Notes: generated by a model from the letters alone, not told the origin. Numbered from the stretch's first letter, positions 12,206-26,169 are shown. The stretch: 64,000 nt of DNA from Cristatella mucedo (GCA_009760855.2 WPIO01000020.1:5219501-5283500); one strand, 5' to 3'. Program-made: numbers and translations.

Positions 12206-13263
12206 CTGTGTGCTGCTGGTTGGAGGTCATTATACTGTTTCCACACTCAGCTTTGGGATTACTCACCTTTATCGTGAAATAGAAATGCTGCAGCCGAAGG
12301 TCTACCTTTCACAGCCCCAAGTGGTTATCTCTTCTGTCCGACCAGAAGGTCCACTTTTGCTAGGTGCCAGGCCACGGCTGTATTGCAATTTGGATATTGC
12401 TTCAATGTGCCAACCTTATCAGAGTTTAACCATACTCTGAGTAATCAATTCTTACATGACCTGCAATGTATGATAGGAGCCGACGGCTCGTGGATCAGTG
12501 CGGCTTGCTGGTTCGGACGCATGCATGTGGTACTTTTAGAGGCCCCCGACTGCTGGAAGTGACACTAGTGAAGCACTGCCAGTGCAAGCCGTGGGCACTG
12601 TGAAGGCCGAATCACCCCGTCGTCAGACTGCTGACGTAAGGTATGCCAGAAGTGCTGCTCGGGCAGCAGATTGCATGAGTAGGGCTGATTCGCCTTCTCA
12701 TTGATCTGTTGCAGTGAGTTACAACAGAGGTGCTGCTCATATGGCTCCATTTTCGGTAAGCCTGCTAGACAATTGGTCGTGACGTCGACAATCGTGCAAA
12801 AAAATGCTTAAGGGCCTCAGATATTTTGCATATTATTGTTATCTATATGAATAACCAGTTATATTGTTAGCTAGCTGCTAAAATCCTGGGTTCTTTTGAA
12901 CCCAAAATGAAGTAATTATCCACTCGGAAGTTTTGAATTAGTGCTCCGGCTTATGTTTCAGGGCTAGCATTTCTGGTTGGGAATTACCTGGTGTTCCCAG
13001 TCACATTGCCCTGTTTTAGATTTTTCTAGTTCTGGTTCTCGGTTGCCGTGGCTTTAGCATTATCTACACCAGAGTAGCAAACTACTCTTTAGAAATTAAG
13101 TTTATGAGAATATTTCATAATGATCTTACATGTTTTCCTAACAGTAAATTGTTTGTTACCAGCATCATATATGATATGTTTTGCATTTCCCCTAAGCTGT
13201 TACAAAAACGTTAACTACAAAATAACCAAAATTTGTGCACAGAGGAATGCAGATAGGTGTTAG
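12206..13263. other. Unannotated stretch before the tandem array
   Basis: No gene or recognised repeat seen. A 76-codon and a 61-codon frame are without motifs. Confidence 0.4.
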
Positions 13264-14269
13264 TCAGTAAGCTCGGGAGCTCATACTCAGCACCAGATTT
13301 CGCAGGCTGCTGTCAGCCTGCTGGCATGAATATGCATGCCTGCCCATGTTGACATGATAAACGTTCCTATTAATGACTTGAAGCAGCTTAGTCACATCCT
13401 TAGTGATAAAGTTATTATATTGACTTGGGTTTATGAATATAATCAGACACTCGAAGTGACTGCACATTGATTGCATGGCATGCCCCATACTGTCAATTTG
13501 GCCTACTTTTATTGGAGAGTTTGTTCGGTGGAATTATTCGTCCTCTTACTTAACGTGTCATTAAACAAGGCCCATGCTTGGCTGCCCCTTCAACAAGTAG
13601 GAAAATATCATGTATGAAGCCCTTTCGTTTTCCCATCAGCTACTAGTCAGTTGATCCTATTTGTTTAGCTGCCAATGTCGATTGCCTTGACAGAGATAAG
13701 GTTTTGTGACAGCGATCTTGTATTCGCTTAAATAATACTGTCATTTAGATTACCGTTATTGTAATCCTCATCAAATTATAAGCACTTCGTTAGGGGAATA
13801 GGCTATTTAATTACTCAATATTTTTTCGGAAGCTTGGCTTGTAATGTTGAACTGGCAGGGCACTCACCATAGCAGTGACATAGATGCTTGACCAAAGTTA
13901 ACCTAAAATCTAAGTGTTCTTTTTCTACAAGCTGCCGAAGTCGACTACTGGACATGGCGATGCTGTCCAGTGTCAATGCAATACCATGCTGTGGCTGCTA
14001 TTCATTTTAGAGTTTGTCCTACAGAATTTTTCTTCCAGGTAATAAATGTGTCACAAACCAAGGTCCATGCTTGGCAGCCCCTTCAACAAGCCAGAAAATA
14101 GTAATCTACGAACCCCTATGGTATACTGATGAACTACTATCCAGTCGATCTTATTATTTTAGCTGCCAATTTCGATTGCCTTGACAGAGATAAGGCTTCA
14201 CAGTGCTCTTACAGTTGCTTAATAATACTGTTATTTAGATTATAGTTATTGTAATTCTTGTCAGAAAGA

Positions 14270-14438
14270 GCCTTGATGGCCAACTAGGTAAGGCGGTGTT
14301 ATTCACGACTTCGGTCCGGGGTCGTGGGTTCGATTCCAGTTGTGGGCGACCATGTATAGCCACTGCAAGCTGTGATGATAGCTGTAAAGGCTCTGCTGTC
14401 GGTATACAAAAAGAGGCTGTTTACTCAGGTAGGATTTA
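14270..14438 (+). mobile_element. SINE1 inside tandem-array unit 2
   Basis: Head with A-box-like TGGCCAACTAGG, perfect B box GGTTCGATTCC at 14327-14337, and body words GCCACTGCAAGC, GCTGTAAAGGCTCT and GTATACAAAAAGAGGCTG. It is inserted after 'cttgtcagaaaga' of the array unit, exactly as in the next unit. Structure is near full length. Confidence 0.88.
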
Positions 14439-14981
14439 GTATAGATTTTCAATAATTTTATTCTATTAGACATATAAATAGGTTCTTTAACTACCAAATA
14501 CTTATTTAGAAGCTAGGCTTCTAAAGTTGAATCGGCAGGGCACTATCCATAGTAGAGCTATAGATGCTTGACCACAAGATTCCTCTTACTTTTACTTGAA
14601 TTCGCTTAGTAATATTCTTACAAACAAAGTTATGATAATGACTTTGGCTTATCAGTGTAATCAGATACTTTTATTAACTGCACCTTAGTGTCAAGGCTGT
14701 GGCCGACATTTATTGTATAGTTTGTTCTGCAGAATTCTAGTTCCAGGTATCAAATGTGTCACTAACCAAGGTCCATGCTTGGAAGGCCCTTCAACAAGCA
14801 AGAAAATTGTAATCTATGAATCCCTATGGTTTACTGATGAACTACTAGCCAGTCGATCTTTTTATTTTAGGTGCCAATATCAATTGACTTGACAGAGACA
14901 AGGCTTTCTCACGGTGCTCTTACAGTTGCTAATTATTGCTGTTTTTTTAGTTTATAGTTATTGTAGTCCTTGTCAGAAAGA

Positions 14982-15150
14982 GCCTTGATCGCACACTAGG
15001 TAAGCCGGTTGCTCTTACGACCTCGGTCCCGAGGTCGTGGGTTTGATTCCTGTAGTTAGCGATCCTTTATCGCCACTGCAAGCCTTGGTGAAAGCTGTAA
15101 ATGTTCTGCCGTCGCTATAAAAAAGAGGCTGTGTGATCAGCTAGGATTTA
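14982..15150 (+). mobile_element. SINE1 inside tandem-array unit 3
   Basis: Same element, same orientation and same flanking array sequence as the copy about 712 bp upstream. The B box reads GGTTTGATTCC (15040-15050), one change from consensus. The 3' end reads AAAAGAGGCTGTGTGATCAG. The identical insertion site shows it was copied with the host unit and did not insert independently. Confidence 0.88.
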
Positions 15151-18100
15151 TTTTTATTTTCTATTAATTGTAAGCTCTTTGACAAGTAAATAGGCTCTTT
15201 AACTACCCAATATTTTTTTGGAAGCTTGGCTTCTAAAGTTCAGTTGGCATGGCACTCTGCATAGTGTCGTCTTATAAGCTTGACCACAATACTCCTCTTG
15301 CTTTTACTTGAATGAGGTTAGTTATATTCTTACAAAAAAGCGATGATAATGACTTTGGTTTATCAATGTAATCAGACACTTTAAGTAACTGCACCTTAGC
15401 TGGAAGGCCAGCCCATTCTGTCAATTTTTCTGCGATTTATTGTAGATTTTGTCCTGCGGAATTACTCTTCTAGGTACTAAATGTGGCACCAACCAAGATT
15501 CATGCTTGGCAGCTCCTTCAACAAGCATGAAAATAGTCATGTATGAACCCCAATCGTGTTTTGACATACTACTGTCGGTCGATCTGAACTCTCGTACACC
15601 AAATGTCAATTGTCTAGGAAGAAGAAGGCTTTCAGATGGTGCTGTAGCACTTGTTTTATACGACTATTACTTATTTTAGGAATACTATAATCCTTATCAC
15701 TATTATAAACTCTTCGATAAGCAACGATGGACTTGAACAGCCCAATTTTTATCAGAAGCTTGGCTTGTAAAGTGAAACGGAACATGCTCTCCTTATAGTG
15801 GTGGCAGAGATGCTTGACCATAGCCTACCAAAAATGTGTGTATGCGTTTTCAACAAGCTGCTAAAGTCAATCACTGGACGTGGTGATACTGGCCAGGCGG
15901 CTGCTGCAAGTTCTTCTTGCAGCATGTCGATTAAGCTGAGTAGGCTTGCAGCTTCTTGATTGCAGATTTAGGCATCTTGATAGCAGATTTTACATTCTCG
16001 GTAGCAGGTATGGGCATCTCGACCGAGTTGTCATCTGTGTCTGGGCAGGCCAACCTGCTTCACCTAGCTCACATGACAGTGACAAAGTTCTGGTGCTCAC
16101 ACTCTGTACCAGCTTTCACGGGCAGCTCTGAGCATGCTAGCATGAATGTGCATGCCCAACCATGTGGACATGCGATCGCTCCTCTTGCTGACTTGAATGA
16201 GCTTAGTTGTATTCTTACTGACAAAATATGATAATAACTTTTGCTTAGCAGTATAATCAGACACTTTCAGTAACTTCACCTTAGTTGCAAGGAAAGCCCA
16301 TGCTGTCAACACGACAGATATTTATTCAGAACTTGTCTCGATGCATTACTATTCCAGGTGATAAATGTATCACCTCTTCAAGGTTCACGATCGGCTAATA
16401 TTTCAACAAGTATGAAAACAGTCATGTATAAACCCCTGTCGGTTTTTGATGAACTTCTACCCAGTCGATCTGAATTATAGTGCAACAAATAATAATTACC
16501 TTGACATCAGAATAATTTCTTATGGTGATATTGCACTTGTTTAATATCACTATTACCTCAGGTACGATTATTATAATCCTCTTCCGGATTGTATGCTCTT
16601 CGATATGAAAAGGCGGACACGAATTACAACGTTCATCTAAAGCTTGGCTTCTAATGTTGAACTGGACATGCACTCCCTGTAATGGTGGCAGAGGTGCTCG
16701 CCCAAAGTGTACCTACAATCTAGGTATGGGATTTCTACGTGCTGCCACGGTGATTCGCTGGAGCTAGGGATGCTAGGACTTGTGGCCGGTACAAGTTCAT
16801 CTTACCAAAGATCGATTAAGATGACCAGGCTTGCAGCGTCTTGATTGCAGATTTAGGTATCAATGTGGTAGACCTTAGCATCGTGGTTGCCGACTTCGAC
16901 ATCACTGCCGATTGGTCGGCCGTTGCTTGGCAGGTCCAGTTGCCGGCCTACCTCCGGTGAGAGTATTAAAGCTGTAGTGCTAACGCACATTCTGCCAATA
17001 TTTACTTGAGAGTATTTCCTGTGGAATTATCTTCCACGTACTTAATGTGTCACTAAATGAGGTCCATGCTTGGCTGCCCTTCAACAAGTAGGAAAACAGT
17101 CACTTGTGAAACCTTATCGCTTTCCGATCAAATACAAACCAGTCGATCTTATTTATTTTGCTGCCAAAGTCGTTTGCCATGACAGAAATAGGACTTTATG
17201 ACAGTGCTCTCAAAGTTGCCTCAATAATACTGGTATTAATGTGACAGTTATTGTAATCGTCAGAATTATAAGCTCTTCGAGAAGTGAATGTGCTCCTAAA
17301 CTACACAATATTTTCTCGGAAGCTTGGCATCTAAAGTTGAACTGGCAGGGCACTCTGCATAGTGGTGGCATAGGTGCTTAACCAAAGTCGGCCTAAAATC
17401 TATGTATGCGTTTTCTACAAGCTGCCAAAGTCAATCTCTGCACATGCAATGTTGGTAGTGTTGCCGGTGCAAGCTCTTGCTTGCCAAAGGTGATTAAGCT
17501 GAGCATGCTCACTGCATCTTGATTACGGATTTTGGCGTCCAGATAGCAGATTTTAGCATCTGGGTTGCCCATTTTGGAGTCTCGACCGAGTTTATGGCCG
17601 TTGCTAGGCAGGCCTAGTTGCAGCACCTCGCTAAGCTCACAGTGATAAACCTCTGGTGCTCACACTCAGCATCGGCTTTTGCAGGCTGCTGTGAGCCTGC
17701 TGGCATGAATATGCATGCCTAACCGTTTGGACATGCTAAATGTTCCTCTCTCTGACTTAAAGTAGGTTAGTGACGTTTTGGCTGACAAGGTTATGATGAT
17801 GCCTTTGGTTTATCAATATTATCAGACACTTGAACTAACTACACCTTACCTGCAAGGCATTCCCCATGCTGTCAATTTTAGAAGACATTCATTTGAGAGT
17901 TTTTCCTGTGGAATTGCTCTTTCAGGCATTAAATGTGTCAGAAATAAGGGTCTATGCTTGCCTGCCCCTTCATCACGTGTGTAAATAGTCATGTATGAAC
18001 CCCTGTCGTTTTGCGATCAACTACTACCCGGTCGATCTGAGTTCTTGTGCACCAAATGTTTGTATGCTCGACAGAAGAAGGCTTTTTAATGGTGGGGTTG

Positions 18101-21100
18101 CACTTGTTGAATACCACTGTTACTTAAGTTACGATTTTTAAGATCTTTGTGTGGATTGTAAGCTTTTTGATATGCAAAGACGAAGACGAACAACTCAATA
18201 TTTTTCGGATGCTTGGCTTGTTAGGGAGAACCGGATATGCACTCCCTACAATGGTGTCAGAGATGCTCGACCAAAGTCTATCACAAATCTATGTGTGCGT
18301 TTTCTACAAGCTCTCAAGATTAATCGCTGGACTTGGCAATGGTAGCAATGCTGCCGGTGCAAGTTCTGCTTGCCAATGGTCAATTAAGCTGAGTAGTCTT
18401 TAAGTGGTCGACTATTGCAAGGCAGGTCTAGTTGAGGAATCTAGCTCCAGTGAGAGTGATAAACCTTTGCAGCTCACAGTCAGCATCTCCTTTCGCTGGC
18501 TGCTGTGAGCATGATGGCACGAATATGCATTGCAAACATTGTGGGCTTGCTAAATCTTCCTTTTGCTGACTTGATGTAGCTTAGACACGGTGTTACTGGC
18601 AAGATATGATGATGACTTTGGTTCATCAAGATTATGAGACACTTTAAGTAACCACATCCTTGTTAAAAGGCATGCACCATGCTGTCAATTTTGCCAAGAT
18701 TTATTTGAGCGTTGACCCTGTGGAATTTCTATTCCAGATACTTAATGTGTCACTAAACAAGGTTCGTGCTCGGCTGCCTATTCAACCAATAGGTAATAGT
18801 CGTGCATGAACCCCTATCTTTTTCCAATTAACTACTAGCTAGTCGATCTTATTTTTTGTGCTGTCACTGTTGTTGCCTTGAAAGAGATAAGGTGTGACGA
18901 TGCTCTTCCAGTAGCTTAGTTAAAACTGTTATTTGGGTTGTTGTAATCGCACTCCTTGTCAGTATCATAAGCTCTCCAAAAAGGAAATTGGCTCATTAAT
19001 TTTCCAATATGTATCAGAAGCTTGACTTGCAAAGTTGAACTGGCATGGCAGTCCTTATAGTGGTATCATAGATGCTTGACTAAAGCCTACCTAAAATCTA
19101 CGTATATATTTTGTACAACCTATCAAGATCAATCGCTGGACATGGCGATGCTGGCAACATTGCTGCACCAAGTTCTGCTTGCCAAGGATTGAATAAGCAG
19201 AGTGGGCTTGCAGCTACTCGATTACTGATTTCGGCTTCTAGATTGTAGATCTTAGCATCTCGGTTGCAGACTTCGGCTTCCCAGCCGCGTGGTCGGCCGT
19301 TGCTGGGTAAGTCTAGTTGCTGCACCTAGCTCAGAGGAGAGTGTTAAAGCCGTGGTGCTCACACTCAGCACCTGCCTTCGCAGGCTGGTGTGAGCCAGCT
19401 TGCGTGATTATGCTGGTCTAACCGTGTGGACTTGCTAAATGTTCCGGCTAGTGACTTGAAGTAGCTTAGTCAGATTCTAACTGACAACGTTATTGTGAGG
19501 ACTTTTGTATCAATGTAATCAGACACTTTAAGTCACTGCACCTTTGTTACAAGGCAAGCCCGTGCTGCAAACCTTTCCATCATTTATTGTAGAGTTTGTC
19601 CAGCGGATTCAGTCGTCCATATGCTAAAAGGGGCACCAACCGAGATCCATGCTTGGTAGCCCCTTCAACCAGTAGGAAAATAGTCATGTATGGACCCCTA
19701 TCGTCTTATGGATTGACTACTATTAGTCGATCTGAACTCTCGTGCAGCAATTGCCAATTGCCTTGACAGATGAAACGTGCCTGAGGGTGGAATTGCACTT
19801 TTTGAATACCAGTATTACTTAAGTTACGTTTGTTATAGTCCTAATCAGGATGGTAATTAATTAGATAGCCAAAGATGGACACTAGCTGCCCAGTATTTTT
19901 CGGGACTCGAGAAACTGGACATGCAATAACCATAGTGGTGCCAGAGTTGCTTACTCGAAGCCAGCTTAAAATGTATGTATGTGTGTTCAGCATGCTGCAA
20001 ATGTCGATCGCTGGACGTGGTGGAGCTTGCACAGCTGCTGTTGCATGTTCTACTTGCCAAGGGTCGATTAAGCTGAGTAGGCTGCAGCTTCTCTATTACT
20101 GATTTCGATGTCTAAATTGTAGATCTTAGCATCTTGGTTGCAGACTGCCATCTCGGCCGAGTGGTAGGCCATTGCTAGGCAGGTCTAATAGCAGCACCTA
20201 GCTCAACTGAGATTGTTAAAGCTCTGGTGCTCACATTCAGCACTAGCTTTCGCAGGGAGTTGTGAGTGTGCTGTGTGAATATGCTGGCCAAGCCGGTGGA
20301 CTTACTAAATATTCCTCTTGCTGACTTGAAGTAGCTCAGTCACAATCTCACTGACAAATTTTTTGCGATCGCTTTAATTTAAGAATGTAACCTTACACTT
20401 TAAGTAACTAAACCTTATTTGCAAAGTATATCCCTTGCTATCAATTTCGCTGACTTTTTTTGAAGAGTATGTCTTGTGGAATCAGTCGTTCAGGTATCTC
20501 AAGTGTCGCTTGATAACATCCGTGCTTGGCTGCTCCTTCAAGAAGTAGGTAATACTACTGTCATAATTGTAATCCTTGTCAGACTTATAAGCTCTTCGAT
20601 AAGGGGATTGGCTCTTTAACTACCCACAATTTTTTACAACCGGCCTAGGTCAATCGCTGGTCGTTGCAATGCTGGCAGTGCTGCTGGTGCAAGTTCTGCT
20701 TGTTAAAGGTCAATTAAGCTGAGTAGGCTTGCTGAATCTTAATTGCCGATTTTGGCATCTAGAAACCCCAATGAAGTAGCTCGGTTGCATATTATGGCGT
20801 CTTGGCCGAGTTTACGGCCGTTGCTAGGCAGGTCTGGTGGCAGCACCTAGCTCAGCTGCAAGTGACAAAGTGCCCGTGATCACACTTAGCACCAGCTTTA
20901 CCAGACGGCAGGGAGCATGCTGGCAGGAGTGTGCTAGCCCAACCGTGTGAACGTGCACAATTTTCCTGTAGATGACATGAATTATCATTGTCAAATTCTT
21001 ACAAATTTATGACAACTTGGCCGACATGTATTTGAGAGTTCATTCTGCATAGTCGCTCTTCTGAATACTTCAAGTGTCACTAATCACGGTCCAACCGGGA

Positions 21101-21400
21101 CCGTGACTTCGAAATGTAGGAGAATAGTTATGCACGAACCTCTATTGCTTCCTGGTCGTCTACTAACCAGTCGACTTCATTCCTTCCCCGAAAATGCCAA
21201 TTGCCTTTTTAGAGATAAGGCGTTTTGAGGGTGCCCTTACAGATTATCATAACAATATCACTTACATCACCACCACTATTACCAGCGGCAGAGTTAGAAG
21301 CCCCACGATGAGGGTTGGTGCACATTACTTACTTAGTATTCGTTCGGAAGCTTGGCTTGCAAAATTGAACTGGCAGGTAATAAGTCTAGGGGTGGCGTAG

Positions 21401-22988
21401 CTACTGGCTGCTATGGAATGGGCATCGACTGTGGCAGCAGGGCCACAGCAGCATGTTGCCTGATTACTTGCGACAGCGACAGAGCCATCCATAGAGCTAG
21501 ACCTATAATCGGAAGTAGCCACAGTACCAGCTGCTTCATTTGCAAGGCAACTTGATGCTCCAGTGTGGCCATCGGCCTCGTCTGAATGCTTTCGTCGGTG
21601 GGTCTTACCTCGGTTAACTAAATGTGTTTTCAATCAACTTATAAAAGGCCGAGTTCGACTTGTAAGTGCTGGAGTGCAGGGCAGAAATATCTCCGGCTTA
21701 TTACTTCCAGTAGACCTTGTCCGACCATGTGACTTGCTAGTGATTATTCATCTTTGTGTTCCAGAAAGCAGTGGCCGAGTAAATACCTTAAAATGTGGAC
21801 ATTTGACGACACCACGAAATACCTGTCAAGTGAACAGTTCTCAAATCATCGTTGTTGTGTTAGTGGCGATGTGCTAAAATAAAATATCAGTTGCCTCTAG
21901 TGGCAGGCGTTATGGCAAGGCATTTGATAATTTGCATAGTATTTCATGCAATTGCCCAAGCAGAAACCTCTTTGGCAAGTGTGCAGCCCTTACAGGAGTC
22001 TCGTCGAGTCGTTGGTCATTCTCCGTTTTAAAGAATTTTCCTTTTTAAATAGTAGGCATTTTCCATTACCAGGACTTTTTATGCAACTGGTGCAACCATG
22101 CAGCCAACTATGCTGCCAGTTAGTGAGCAGCTCATCCATTACTGCGATGGCTTCAGTTGCCATTTATTGAATCGATTGATGACTCGTCTCAACTGCTGTG
22201 CGTTTCCTGTCGTTATCTCTTTTTGGACGTTACCAACATACCTCTCGATTCCACCATCTGGATAGTGACTCAGCTGCTTTTACTGGTCTTTCATCATGTG
22301 TGTGGGCATGAGCTAGAACAAAGGATCGGTTGTCTTCACTGGTACTGGTTACTGTACAACGTGGCATACTTTCTGAGGGCTTCAACGTTCGTGATTGTGC
22401 CATTACCTTTGAGAAAATGTGAAGCTCCAACTATACTACCTTCGAGTGAGGGGTATGGTGTTGGATACGAGTTTCAGTTGTCTCGCCCAGTGGTCATTTG
22501 TTATAGCAGGTCCCAGGTTTGGACATAGTTATCACACTTGTCAAGGGTGCTACCTGGCCAGAGAGTATGCTGCTCTTACTTGCACTCTGCAAAATCTCAT
22601 TTATGGATTTCAGGTAAACCGCTAGATAGAGAGGCTTGCTATACAGCCTGATCAACCGGCCTGGAGCCACTGGGAGGCTTGCCTGAGGGGTAGTCTGAAC
22701 AGAAGAGGAGCTTTCTTACATCGCATTATCTAAATATGTCATCAATCTTCTGCCTTACCTTGAACTACACTTTACCTCGAGGCGATTGAACTGCTTAGGA
22801 GCACCTGCCGAATAAGCTAGAGTCTTGGAGGCTCTTCCACAGTGCAGTCACTGCTTTGCTACCACTCAGAGCCAGACTGAATCAGAGAGCGATTGAGGTG
22901 GACGGCCGCGTTTTACCACAAGCTGAATGCTATTTAATTAACCGAAAAAGTCCCTGCATCCTAGTTGCACTGTAATTATTATTCCTTT
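21401..22988. other. Unannotated stretch after the array
   Basis: No recognisable repeat. Plus-strand frames of 104 codons (21563-21877) and 123 codons (22157-22528) have no identifiable domain and overlap other frames, so no gene is called. Confidence 0.35.
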
Positions 22989-22989
22989 G

Positions 22990-23112
22990 TATAGCATCCC
23001 CTGAGAACTTAATCTCTATTCAGGCACTCCATAAATGCCAGGGAGCTCGAGCCCACGAGCTCAGCAAGACCTTGGTCAGGCAAGTTCTTTCAGTGATGCA
23101 CCAAACCATCTC
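22990..23112 (-). mobile_element. SINE2
   Basis: On the minus strand a tRNA-like head (TGGTGCATCACTGAAAGAAC, with GAGCTCGTGGGCTCGAGCTC over the B-box position) leads into the tail GAATAGAGATTAAGTTCTCA and a GGGATGCTAT terminus. This tail is the LINE-A-type stem-loop. The 3' side is AT-rich, as in the other copies. Confidence 0.8.
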
Positions 23113-25954
23113 TGAGCTTACTTATCTGATTAAAAGCTAAGCTCCGGAACTTAATCATTAAGAGCTATGCAGCCATTTATAACGGTAACTTTTAGGAAAA
23201 GAGAGCTGTATGTAGACTTTGCACGTCCTTCCACGAACAGATTTGGTTACTGAACTAACTGCCATTATAACTAAGCTTTAGCATTTGTCGTTAAAATTGT
23301 TGCTTTAGTTTGTATATGCTGCAAATCCTATTCATCAGTATGATTAGTCCAACAAATAGCACAGGTATTTTCTTTCGGTAGGCATAGCCAAACCACCTAT
23401 ATTGGTAGGCAATTGGCGAAATACATGCACAGCATTGCGATTCTTATCTCAGGCCTAAGTGAAATTACGGCAGGTGTTTCTCACGTTTTGAAATTTCAAA
23501 ATACAATAGTAAAAATGAGTATTCGTTGAAAACAGCAGGATAAGATGTGCTGGATAAAAGGGCTTGATTAATGATTACAAATCTAAATCACCTTGGAAAT
23601 CAGACGGCACGAAGATTTCGATGGAGTGTGAGAAGAAACGTTGAAAATGACTCATTAATCTTATTCTCCGGCATGTTTCTTTTTTGCTTGTTTTCTTATA
23701 TTCAGTGGTTTTCCATGAAAACCTGTCCAATCAGGTTTGCTTTTTCTGAATATTTCTGAAATGCTAAGCAAGCTTAACTATATAGCTTTGTCTCAAGCTC
23801 AGTTGAAACATTATCTGGGCGTTTCTTTCGAATTAATTCTGAACTGTTCTCCCACATACCTAAAGTTTCCTTTATCTCTCTTGCAGAGTTAACCTTCACC
23901 ATCCTATCTATTTGTTCGTTTTGCAAAACATCCATGTGTTGCTTCTTTGGCTCTTTTAGCTACTCGGTTGTCAGTTCCATGAAGTGTGCCTCGACGAGCT
24001 CGTCAAGGTAGCTCTCATCTAAGACCAGGCTCACGGAGGAGCCAGGCGATACATTCACCTGCACCACGGCACCTTTGGATTCAAGTCATTTAAATTATTA
24101 GTCGCAATCCCTTACAATAGAGCTCGGGTGATATTGCAGCATTCATTTTGACGTTGGCTGCACAACTGACGGCTGGACATCTGCAGCTGGCTCGTAACCC
24201 GAACTTTTCTTTCAACTCAGATTTATTAATCGGCAGACAGACAGCTGGCATCTCGATAAACTCTTCAGTTGGAACACTGTTAAGTCAAGGTAGAGCTTTA
24301 CTGCTGACGTTATCGCAGACACTGCTCCTTCGCGAGCATTCTCAACTTGACCGAGAACAATGGATGAAAATAATGAATTGTTTAGACAGCTCAGCCAGAG
24401 AGCTAAACGAGCTTCACAAGCAGCTGGATAGAAATTTTAAGCAATGCAATATCATCTGCTTTGTTAAATAAATAGACCAGCTTGTAAAGCCTGATGGACA
24501 ACTGGCTTAGACCGTGCTGCAAAAAGTACGCGAGAGGATGCTAAGAACCGCCAGTGATTGGCTTGCATTAAAGCACCCACGGGTAAGCTTCCAAAAGACA
24601 GGATTGCACAAAAGCGAAACTTAACTTAGGGGCTGGGAGGATGGGGGCATGGTGGTTGGCAAGGACCAATGAAAGTCAGGTCTCTAGCTATGACTTGGAT
24701 AGCAACATTATTTCATTCAGCTGCAGATGGTGAATGTTTATCATGCTGCAGAGACTCAAAACATTGAGTAAACTTTATCTAGAATAAGCTTCAGCGCTTG
24801 AGAATGTTGATACATGGAGCATCTTTCATGAACTTCATGAAAATGCAGGTGCTGTATTTTCAAGGTGAATATTTAAACTTCACAGAAAGCATCGTAGTTG
24901 ATGGGCATGACAGGTACATATCCCAGTCTGAACGGAAAGCTGGTCGTTGTGAGAAGGCTAACCAGCACAGGCAGAGGTATGTAGGTGTGGAGGGCCCAAA
25001 TCTTGCGACGAACCTGAAAGCTCGGCTGCATTCGGGTGGCCGTGCCTTATGCCGAGTGCAGCACCCTTGACCTCGCTATCGCCGGTGCCAACTAGGAAAG
25101 AGCAACTACAGACTAGCTCTAAAAGTAGTGTCCTTGACTCGATCCTGGCAGTATAAGGATTACCCTGCACGATTCCCCAGTATCGGTTTCTAAGGTCGAC
25201 TGACTGGTGGGATAGCAGTTTAAGCCCTTCTTGATTTAACCCACGACGTGCCATTTGCATCTCTACCAGACAGCTTACCTGCCGGAATTTTTAGAAGACA
25301 TCTATAAAGGAACGGCTTTGCCGTCGTCAGTGCCCCATTGTGCTAGTCTGACAAGAGTAATCTCTTAGAGTAGGTTCACGAGCATTTGAAAGCTTAATTA
25401 GCTTTGAGATTCAGCATCCTAGTTTATTTGGAACTTACAAATGCATTACGGAGCAAGCTTGCAGCAGGTAATTTGGGATTTTGTACTTCCAGTTGATTCC
25501 ACTGGTCAAAGACTAGCAAAGATTGCCTATGTCGTGCACGAAAATTGTAAAGGCAAAGTCAGATGGCGATAGGGTTCAGTGATGTAGCTTGATGGCAAGC
25601 ATGAGACAGTCCGAGGCACAGAATGTCTACGAACAGCTCTGCAATTGGCTTGCTGGGAGACGAGGGCTTATGAGAGCTCACCCTTTGGCCCATTGTTCCC
25701 ACTGCTATAGCATGTAGGCAGTGACTCATCGTCATGAAGCCATTTACTCATAAACCAGCATGGCTCCTAAACCAGCAGCATTAAACGCAAGCCACTCACT
25801 GATAGCATTGTGATAAAACAATAAAGCCTGGGTCAGAAACTGTCTACACGAGTATTTTGCTGTAAGCTGGCTTGCCGGCTGTCCCTATGATCGCAATGTC
25901 GGAGCCTACTGACGCAGATCGTGGATCTCAGTTGTTGCCTATAGCACTCAATCG
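23113..25954. other. Unannotated stretch
   Basis: No recognised element. The longest frame of note is 107 codons at 24148-24471 (+), with a possible amphipathic C-terminal half but no known domain. It is left uncalled. Confidence 0.35.

Positions 25955-26169
<215 letters not shown>

Larger units (their letters stand above)
13264..21400 (+). repeat. Tandem array of about eleven diverged 0.5-0.9 kb units
   Basis: One sequence is repeated head to tail. The anchor 'ggtccatgcttggctgcc' with variants falls near 13569, 14061, 14769, 15496, 16385, 17061, 17950, 18760, 19650, 20517 and 21085. Other recurring words include 'aagcttggcttgtaaagttg', 'tcaatcgctggacatgg', 'ctgagtaggcttgcagcttc' and 'gtaatcagacactttaagta'. 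Full units are roughly 850 bp and shorter ones are internal deletions. Two types differ after the anchor: type A continues toward 'gccttgacagagataagg', type B toward 'ctctcgtgcaccaaatg' and 'ggttgcacttgtt'. The order is A A A B B A B A B, then a truncated unit, then A-like. No open frame spans a unit, so this is treated as a satellite-like or transposon-internal repeat of unknown origin. Confidence 0.9.

Noticed and set aside
22157-22528. 123-codon hydrophobic plus frame
   Set aside because: No known domain and overlapping alternative frames; probably chance.
24148-24471. 107-codon frame with a possible helical C-terminal half
   Set aside because: No recognisable family, no splice context, and the length is within chance expectation for this window.
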